The notes below the pieces were generated by a model. The model worked only from the letters and a program-made list of their open reading frames with translations. It made no database searches and had not been told where the DNA came from. A DNA stretch of 64,000 nt, taken from an uncultured Candidatus Saccharibacteria bacterium. Its GTDB lineage: Bacteria > Patescibacteriota > Saccharimonadia > Saccharimonadales > Saccharimonadaceae. Shown piece by piece: positions 59,046 to 64,000 of this stretch. A program made the translations under genes and the position numbers. Each line of letters begins with the position of its first letter. Position 1 is the stretch's first letter. The DNA is taken from NCBI GenBank assembly GCA_937990725.1, contig CALKQS010000007.1, positions 1 to 64,000 of the forward strand. The letters run 5' to 3'.

Positions 59046-59361
59046 TTTTATATATTTATATATAATAGGAGAGAAATTGATATGGATATATGGAGATATA
59101 GGTAAAGATAGAGAGTAGAGATAAATAGTGAAAAGATAAAGATAAATAAAGAAATAGAAAGATAAGTAAATAGAGATGGGTATAGAAATAGATATATGGA
59201 TATAGATATAAAGATAGAGAAATAGATAAATAGATAAATATAGCTAAAGAAAGTTATAGAAATAGAGATGAGTTATAAAGATATAAAAATACATAGAGAA
59301 TAGATATAGGTAAAGATAAAGAATCATAGTAAGTATTAGATATAGAATATAAGAATTATGA
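59046..59361 (+). repeat. GATA-rich tract almost free of cytosine
   Basis: Positions 59046-59243 contain no C at all on the plus strand, and only three C occur up to 59361. The tract is an irregular mix of units such as GATA, AGATA, AAATAGA and GATAAATA, so it is low-complexity rather than a clean tandem repeat. It encodes no credible protein. Confidence 0.85.
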
Positions 59362-59427
59362 CAAAAAGAAATTATGGTTATAGAAAGCATCAATCAGTTA
59401 TGCAGAGCATACTATTGCTAACCCTGG

Positions 59428-59433
59428 TATAAT
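59428..59433 (+). promoter_or_regulatory. Extended -10 box of rsmA, leaderless
   Basis: CTGG-TATAAT lies 6 nt before ATG 59440. Confidence 0.7.
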
Positions 59434-59439
59434 ACAACT

Positions 59440-60222
59440 ATGGCATTACAAAATAAAAAATCTCTAGGGCAGCATTGGCTCAAAGACCCGGATATGCTAG
59501 CGGCGATTGCCGATGCAGCGGCACTAACCCCTGACGATACAGTATTGGAGATTGGTCCTGGACTTGGCACATTGACAAGTCGGCTCCTTGCTCGGGCGGG
59601 CAGGGTAACCGCGGTAGAGTACGACGCTGATCTAGCGCGCAAACTACCAGGACAATTCCCTGGCAAGCAATTAACAGTCATACATGAGGATATTCTGCAG
59701 TTTAACCTTAGTCAGCTTCCTGCTGACTATGTCGTGGTAGCAAATGTGCCGTATTACATTACGAGCAAGATTGTCCAAAAGCTGCTGACAGCGGAGAATA
59801 AGCCGCGCCGCACAGTACTGCTGGTGCAGAAGGAGGTAGCTGAGCGAATTGCCGCTGAGCCCGGCGCAATGAGCCTATTGGGAGTGAGCGCTCAGCTCTA
59901 TGCTGAGGCGAAGCAAGGCCCAGTGGTACCGCGCCAATTCTTTGTGCCACCGCCCAAGGTAGATTCGCAGGTAGTGGTGCTCGAGACGCGTGCTCAGCCT
60001 CTCGTGTCGCCAGCAGACGAAAAGGATTTCTTCCGCGTGGTACGGGCGGGGTTTGTAGCGAAGCGCAAGAAGCTGCGCAGTGCACTTGCGGCGGGCCTTG
60101 CACTAGACAAGACAGAAGTCGAGACGATGCTGCAACACGCTGGTATATCGCCAGACTGGCGGGCGGAGGATGTGTCGATTGCCCAGTGGCTCGCTATTAT
60201 GCAAGAGTGGCGCGCGCGATGA
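59440..60222 (+). CDS. rsmA: 16S rRNA adenine dimethyltransferase RsmA/KsgA
   Basis: The 260-residue methyltransferase starts KKSLGQHWLKDPDML. It has the AdoMet site VLEIGPGLGTLT, the catalytic motif NVPYYIT and the C-terminal QFFVPPPKVDSQVV. It dimethylates two adjacent adenines in helix 45 of 16S rRNA during small-subunit assembly. The start is supported by an extended -10 box 6 nt upstream. Its stop overlaps the start of the next gene (ATGA). Confidence 0.96.
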   Translation: MALQNKKSLGQHWLKDPDMLAAIADAAALTPDDTVLEIGPGLGTLTSRLLARAGRVTAVEYDADLARKLPGQFPGKQLTVIHEDILQFNLSQLPADYVVVANVPYYITSKIVQKLLTAENKPRRTVLLVQKEVAERIAAEPGAMSLLGVSAQLYAEAKQGPVVPRQFFVPPPKVDSQVVVLETRAQPLVSPADEKDFFRVVRAGFVAKRKKLRSALAAGLALDKTEVETMLQHAGISPDWRAEDVSIAQWLAIMQEWRAR

Positions 60223-60962
60223 TCCGGGCTGATCAGCCTACTTGCTTTCCATCAGAACTTCTCGTTAGCGTGTCATCGAGCAGTGATGGCACAATGCTTG
60301 ACCGCACACTCAGTGAAATACATCACCCGCAGGTGGTAGCACACCGACAGGCCTTCTGCCAGGCGAGCGGGGCCGCATATACGGATGTGGTGTATCAGCG
60401 GATTGTCTATGGCGCAGGCCGCAGCTATGACCAGCTCTGCGAGGTCGATAGCGCTGCGACGACTCGTCATACTGCCGAGATGGTAGCGGACGGCCTCGTG
60501 ACGCGCTCGTCTGGAGTGGGCCTACTGTTGCCAGTGGCCGATTGCGTGGCGACGGTGCTGTATGATCCGGTGCAGCGAGTGCTCGCGCTATTGCACCTGG
60601 GGCGACATTCGACACTCTCACCACTACTTGTTCGGACAATTGATCGCCTCGTCCACGAAGGCTCTCGGGCAGAGGATATCATTGTCTGGATGAGCCCGAG
60701 CGCGCAGCGGCAGAGCTACGTCATGCAGTATTTTGACCAGGCAACTAACCCAGCCTGGCATTCCTTTTGCTCGTACGAAACTGATGGTGTCCATCTTGAC
60801 CTGCAGGGCTTTAACGCTGCTGCGTGCCAGCGCGCGGGCATTGCGCCATGCAATATCCACATCTCGCCTGTCGATACAGTAACAAACCCCAACTACTTCT
60901 CGCACGCAGCAGGTGACACTGGTGAGCGGTTTGCGGTGCTAGCAATGATGCAAGAAAAGTAA
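60219..60962 (+). CDS. Laccase-domain protein (PgeF/YfiH family)
   Basis: The 247-residue protein belongs to the multicopper-polyphenol-oxidase/PgeF family. It keeps the ADC motif (VADCVATVLYDP), the following His (LLHLGRHST in place of HAGWRGT) and the C-terminal region NPNYFSHAAGDTGERFAVLAMM. Family members remove wrongly built UDP-MurNAc-L-Ser peptides or act as purine nucleoside enzymes. The HAGWRGT motif is unusually changed, so activity is uncertain. ATG 60219 overlaps the rsmA stop by 4 nt. Confidence 0.82.
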   Translation: MIRADQPTCFPSELLVSVSSSSDGTMLDRTLSEIHHPQVVAHRQAFCQASGAAYTDVVYQRIVYGAGRSYDQLCEVDSAATTRHTAEMVADGLVTRSSGVGLLLPVADCVATVLYDPVQRVLALLHLGRHSTLSPLLVRTIDRLVHEGSRAEDIIVWMSPSAQRQSYVMQYFDQATNPAWHSFCSYETDGVHLDLQGFNAAACQRAGIAPCNIHISPVDTVTNPNYFSHAAGDTGERFAVLAMMQEK

Positions 60963-61122
60963 CGGCAATCCGCAGATAGCCGAATGCCAAGCTCCTCCGC
61001 GGTATGACTGCGTCGGCTACTCCCATATACCTTGCAATATGTAATTACATCAGCTATTCTGTGATAAGAAAAGGTTTGCCTATCAATCGACCGTGGGTGG
61101 ATACAAGAGAAGGAGTATGATC

Positions 61123-61785
61123 ATGGGATGGTTTAAGAATTCGTTTGGCATTGGGGCTGGTGTAACGCTGGGGGATATGGCGGCTCAGACCGGTGTTGCT
61201 ATGGCAGTTGATATTATTGATGGATCGACCAAGAAGCTGCAGGATGACTATCGCATAGAGCATTTTGACCCAATTGTCCGCGACGATATTTCGCACATTA
61301 TTGCACGAAGCGCACTGAGTGAGATGTCATATCCCTTTCCTACCGAGCTTGATTCCAATGCGAGGACCGCGCAGCAGCCAGGGGAGAAGAGTAGCTTCGT
61401 GCAGCGGCACAAAATCGCCGTCGGAATAACTGGTGCGCTTGTGCTGGTGGCAATATGCAACCCCAAGCAAAGCGCCATCGTATTGCTTATTGGGCTGTGG
61501 CTGCTGGTTGTTGCCGTCGGTATCACCATATTCAAAAAAGCGAGCCGCACTGCCACAGGCATGATGGTTGGTGCGCTCAGTGCACCAAGGGAGCAGCTTA
61601 TCAAGGATGGCCAGCAGTATTGGCGTATTCGCGAATATGTGCGCCAAGCCCTGGCTGCATCTGAGCTCAGCCCACAAGATGCTGTGCTAAAACTTAGTCG
61701 CACCCAACTTGGGCAGCAATTCCCAGACACAGTGGAAGAGATCGAGGCAAACGCCTTTTATTATAAGCAAAAACTGCAGCAATAA
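61123..61785 (+). CDS. Uncharacterised membrane protein with two segments
   Basis: The 220-residue protein has a Gly-rich N-terminus (GWFKNSFGIGAGVTLGDMAAQTG), a soluble part and two adjacent membrane segments (about 92-130). The C-terminal domain of about 70 residues contains QYWRIREYVRQALAASELSPQDAVLKLS. No family is known to me. AAGGAG lies 7 nt before ATG 61123, which I prefer to the ATG 6 nt upstream that would sit almost on the Shine-Dalgarno site. Confidence 0.7.
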   Translation: MGWFKNSFGIGAGVTLGDMAAQTGVAMAVDIIDGSTKKLQDDYRIEHFDPIVRDDISHIIARSALSEMSYPFPTELDSNARTAQQPGEKSSFVQRHKIAVGITGALVLVAICNPKQSAIVLLIGLWLLVVAVGITIFKKASRTATGMMVGALSAPREQLIKDGQQYWRIREYVRQALAASELSPQDAVLKLSRTQLGQQFPDTVEEIEANAFYYKQKLQQ

Positions 61786-61806
61786 GCGAATAAAAGGAGC
61801 AACAGG

Positions 61807-61941
61807 CTAGTGATATCCTGGCCGATTTCTTAACTGCTTCAATGTTGTATATAAATCCAGCGGTGTTGGTGCATGAGAGACGGCCGTTGGTTCTGGGATA
61901 TTTCTGGGTTGTATTTGCATCGCGCGGAGTTGTACAGTCAT
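61807..61941 (-). CDS. Possible 44-residue protein
   Basis: This short frame (MTVQLRAMQIQPRNIPEPTA...) is Pro/Gln-rich at the start and basic at the end (LKQLRNRPGYH). It is not homologous to anything I know. It is listed because TACAAT with an extended TGC (plus 61952-61957, minus strand) lies 10 nt before its ATG, the layout of real first genes in this window. It directly follows the multi-HTH gene in the same direction. Confidence 0.4.
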   Translation of the reverse strand: MTVQLRAMQIQPRNIPEPTAVSHAPTPLDLYTTLKQLRNRPGYH

Positions 61942-61963
61942 ACTAGCAACTATTGTAGCATCT

Positions 61964-62989
61964 TTAGTTTTTATGCGTGGGGTCTTCGCCTAGCTTATCA
62001 CGCAGCTTTGCTGGCACAGAATAGCCTTTCTCTCGGAGCTTAGTGAGAATGCGTACCTGCTGCTCAGGTGAATAATATACGGTTGGACGTCGACCTTGCT
62101 CTTTGCGCGTTGTACCGGTCAGACTATCCTCGCCTTCAGATTTTTCTTGATTAAGAGCAGCAATAGCTCGTCGCACTGTCATGTCGTGCACACCAAGTGC
62201 TCTGGCGAGTTGCGGGCAAGTCATTTCTTCTTCCTGTGGAGGGAGGAGTGTATGGGTATCGGCGTTGTGGGGGCGAAAATGCTCTTGGAGGCTCAGAAGT
62301 TGTTCGGGTGTGATGAATGGGCGCATCGAATTGCCGCGTGGAGCGACAATGATCTCGCCGATCTTCTGGATGACCTGAGGATTCCTCAACGCTTTCTCGA
62401 CCGCATGCGGTGTTATATCAAGGTGGCGAGAAGCTTGGCCAACAGATATAAGTGGCTCTGGGCCATGATGATAGATGCCATGGAGCCAGCTGTTGTTCGT
62501 CTGGTCGGCAGCGATACGCTGATGCACATCAGCAAGTGGGCTCGTGAGTGCATCATACATATACCAAGCAAAATGATGATCGGTCGATAGAGCAACACCA
62601 CACGTCTCATCTTGCACAAGCTCAGCAAGATCGTGTTTTCTATACTCGTGCAATGGTTGATAGCTATTGCCCTGAGCCTGCGCGGCTTGTTCTACAGCTG
62701 GAGTATCAAAAACAAAAGCAACATCTGGATAAGTGATAACGGTGCGAGCAGGCTGGGTGTCATGTGGTTGGATGGTTGCAATAAAGCGAAGGAGTTGCTG
62801 CGATGCGGATGTTTCTTGAATATGTTGTGACATATATGCCTGCGCCGGGTCGTGAGTAGAAAGGCCGAGATCATTCTCAAGCAAAAAGCGTAGAAGTTTG
62901 TGTAAGTCGTTGAGCTTTTCTACTTGAGCAGTATGACTGTCAAATGTCTCGGGTAATTGTGCTGGTTGCTGGGGTTTTTCCATACGCAT
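61964..62989 (-). CDS. Multi-HTH DNA-binding-like protein
   Basis: This 341-residue protein has an N-terminal helical region and a segment around TYPDVAFVFDTPAVEQ and ALTSPLADVHQRI. Two helix-turn-helix-like modules follow: ISVGQASRHLDITPHAVEKAL (about 188-210) and MTCPQLARALGVHDMTVRRAI (about 258-280). It is a paralogue of the next gene. Three ATGs follow the TATAGT box on the minus strand. The second (62989) is 6 nt away and fits the local rule; the first (62995) abuts the box. The function is probably regulatory. Confidence 0.75.
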   Translation of the reverse strand: MRMEKPQQPAQLPETFDSHTAQVEKLNDLHKLLRFLLENDLGLSTHDPAQAYMSQHIQETSASQQLLRFIATIQPHDTQPARTVITYPDVAFVFDTPAVEQAAQAQGNSYQPLHEYRKHDLAELVQDETCGVALSTDHHFAWYMYDALTSPLADVHQRIAADQTNNSWLHGIYHHGPEPLISVGQASRHLDITPHAVEKALRNPQVIQKIGEIIVAPRGNSMRPFITPEQLLSLQEHFRPHNADTHTLLPPQEEEMTCPQLARALGVHDMTVRRAIAALNQEKSEGEDSLTGTTRKEQGRRPTVYYSPEQQVRILTKLREKGYSVPAKLRDKLGEDPTHKN

Positions 62990-62995
62990 TACCAT

Positions 62996-63001
62996 ACTAT
63001 A
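62996..63001 (-). promoter_or_regulatory. Extended -10 box, leaderless
   Basis: ATGC-TATAGT on the minus strand, 6 nt before ATG 62989. Confidence 0.65.
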
Positions 63002-63037
63002 GCATAGGTAGTAGGAGTGTGTATCAAGCCTAAGTGC

Positions 63038-64000
63038 TTAGCGAACCGTCGCACCAAGCGATCGCCCCAGGTAAGCTGCAACTTGCTCGGCTTGCCGAGG
63101 CGAGAGGTGGTAGCCTCGCTTGTGAGATGGCTGGCCATTTTGACGTCGTACGCGGTATTGTTCGGGTGTTATACCAAGGGCTTTAATAGCGTGATTGATC
63201 GTCGCGTATGTAGCATGGAGTTTCTCAGCAACAGCCGTGCGGAGCAGATATCCTGCCGGCGCAGGAGTAAAGAGCCCTTTTTCACGCGCCCAGCTCTCGA
63301 TCTCTCGCTGGTCGGTGGGCGAGTAGTAGCGGTATGATAACCCAGTCGCTTTGTGGTACTCCTTGCCGTGGATATTGGCGCCAGCACCGTTAAGCTCATC
63401 AATAATACGCCGCACTGTATTGCCGCCAATGCCAAGCTTCTTGGCAACGCCATTGAGCGTGCGATATCCCTCTGGTGGTGGGGTAGACTGGAGGTGCTCG
63501 GCGAGAGTTGCTACTTGGCGTGGTGTGAGGAGATGCTGTAATTCTGTGCCGCGCTGGGTGGTAGCGATTTTGCCAAGTTTTTCACGAATGACAGGGTCAT
63601 CCAGTGCCTTCTCAATGGTTTGTGGGGCAATACCAAGCTCTCCAGCGGCGCGGTGGATAGTCACTTTACCAAGTGAGCGCCGGGTTTGAGCTATATGGTG
63701 CTGCTGCTCCAGCTCCATAGCCTCAGTGATGCGCGCCCGGGCATCGGCAATCGGATGAGTGAGCGCATCCACCATGCTCGCCGTAAAGCGCTGGCCATGA
63801 GGGAGCTCTAGGCCGCAGGCTGGGTCTTGTTTGATGAGATCAAGCAGCTCCTCCTTTGTGCAACTCTCAAGCGATATAGGCTGCTCGGAGCTGCACTGCT
63901 GCACTGCTTGCGTATCGAACACAAGCGTGATGTCAGGATAGATAGCCACCGTCCGGCCTGGTTGTTGGCGTTTTTTGTGTGGTGGTATTGTGACAAGGTA
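63038..64000 (-). CDS. Multi-HTH DNA-binding-like protein, partial (start outside window)
   Basis: 320 residues are visible and the frame runs through the window edge without a stop, so the true start lies beyond 64000. A GTG at 63949 is internal, since the residues before it (PGRTVAIYPDITLVFDTQAV) align with the neighbour's ARTVITYPDVAFVFDTPAV. It shares the neighbour's layout and has three HTH-like modules: VTIHRAAGELGIAPQTIEKAL, LNGVAKKLGIGGNTVRRII and LRTAVAEKLHATYATINHAI. It is transcribed towards the neighbour, 36 nt away. It probably binds DNA as a regulator. Confidence 0.75.
   Translation of the reverse strand, partial: YLVTIPPHKKRQQPGRTVAIYPDITLVFDTQAVQQCSSEQPISLESCTKEELLDLIKQDPACGLELPHGQRFTASMVDALTHPIADARARITEAMELEQQHHIAQTRRSLGKVTIHRAAGELGIAPQTIEKALDDPVIREKLGKIATTQRGTELQHLLTPRQVATLAEHLQSTPPPEGYRTLNGVAKKLGIGGNTVRRIIDELNGAGANIHGKEYHKATGLSYRYYSPTDQREIESWAREKGLFTPAPAGYLLRTAVAEKLHATYATINHAIKALGITPEQYRVRRQNGQPSHKRGYHLSPRQAEQVAAYLGRSLGATVR

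Larger units (their letters stand above)
58905..59439. other. Divergent gap with a palindrome and a C-free tract
   Basis: There is no gene. It carries the promoter of the minus gene (58911-58939), a 32-bp perfect palindrome (58984-59015), a GATA-rich tract nearly without C on the plus strand (59046-59361) and the rsmA promoter (59428-59433). Confidence 0.8.

Noticed and set aside
59046..59361. CRISPR-like or clean satellite reading of the GATA-rich tract
   Set aside because: Units vary in length and sequence with no fixed period and no spacers.
1..64000. CRISPR arrays, insertion sequences, prophage genes
   Set aside because: No regularly spaced repeats, transposases, integrases or phage structural genes were recognised.
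1..64000. Recoded UGA (Gracilibacteria/SR1 type genetic code)
   Set aside because: Several conserved genes end at TGA at the expected length, for example rsmA at 60222 and the GT4 gene at 38315, with no in-frame TGA inside conserved domains.

Overview
The window reads like a chromosome segment of a small-genome bacterium of the Patescibacteria/CPR, most probably a Saccharibacterium (TM7). This is inferred from gene content, not from a marker search. Supporting signs are an orphan TraG/VirD4-type ATPase, an Rpf-like muralytic factor next to a G5/3D-domain protein, LCP and Mur enzymes, no amino-acid biosynthesis, many lineage-type hypotheticals, and very short intergenic gaps. TGA is used as a normal stop (rsmA, several glycosyltransferases), so the UGA-glycine code of Gracilibacteria/SR1 does not apply. 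Base composition is close to balanced. Two stretches look AT-richer than their neighbours: an accessory stretch at about 18.6-21.2 kb, and a cytosine-free tract at about 59.05-59.36 kb.

Layout. 0-8 kb: tRNA-Glu, Nudix hydrolase, GNAT, GH5 glucanase, ybaB-recR, a large orphan protein, a lytic transglycosylase and a DHH phosphoesterase overlapping cysS. 9.5-11.8 kb: a four-gene accessory cluster with TY-Chap-like and DUF6301-like proteins of actinobacterial flavour; its first gene looks frameshifted. 11.8-18.5 kb: AI-2E-type permease, membrane-anchored trypsin-like protease, small membrane protein, P-type cation ATPase. 18.6-21.5 kb: accessory genes including a HEPN-like protein, ending at tRNA-Gln. 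21.7-31.4 kb: membrane protein, a SpeD homologue lacking its catalytic residues, the TraG-like ATPase, parA-parB, signal peptidase I and an LCP protein. 31.7-35.6 kb: small and membrane proteins, HtrA protease, and a second TY-Chap-like protein. 35.8-44.7 kb: a complete Wzx/Wzy-type exopolysaccharide operon closed by a VanZ-family gene. 44.9-45.3 kb: a strong promoter followed by a highly structured, apparently noncoding RNA. 45.3-57.2 kb: pyruvate kinase, a 1,136-residue acidic tail-anchored protein, PcrA/UvrD helicase, a MurE-type ligase, and the Rpf and G5/3D pair. 57.2-64 kb: a winged-helix-like protein, a 32-bp perfect palindrome, the C-free GATA-rich tract, rsmA, a multicopper-oxidase/laccase-domain protein (PgeF/YfiH), and two tandem paralogous multi-HTH proteins, the last cut by the window edge.

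How it works together. Much of the window serves the cell envelope: LCP ligase, MurE, PgeF-type editing, transglycosylases, HtrA, signal peptidase, and a polymer exported by Wzx/Wzy. This would suit an epibiont that must build its own wall and touch or remodel that of a host. The most consistent genome-wide signal is transcriptional. First genes of transcription units repeatedly carry an extended -10 box (TGN-TATAAT type) only 6-9 nt before the start codon, so their mRNAs should be leaderless, while genes inside operons carry Shine-Dalgarno sites or overlap the upstream stop. I used this rule to choose several starts and to find a small gene.
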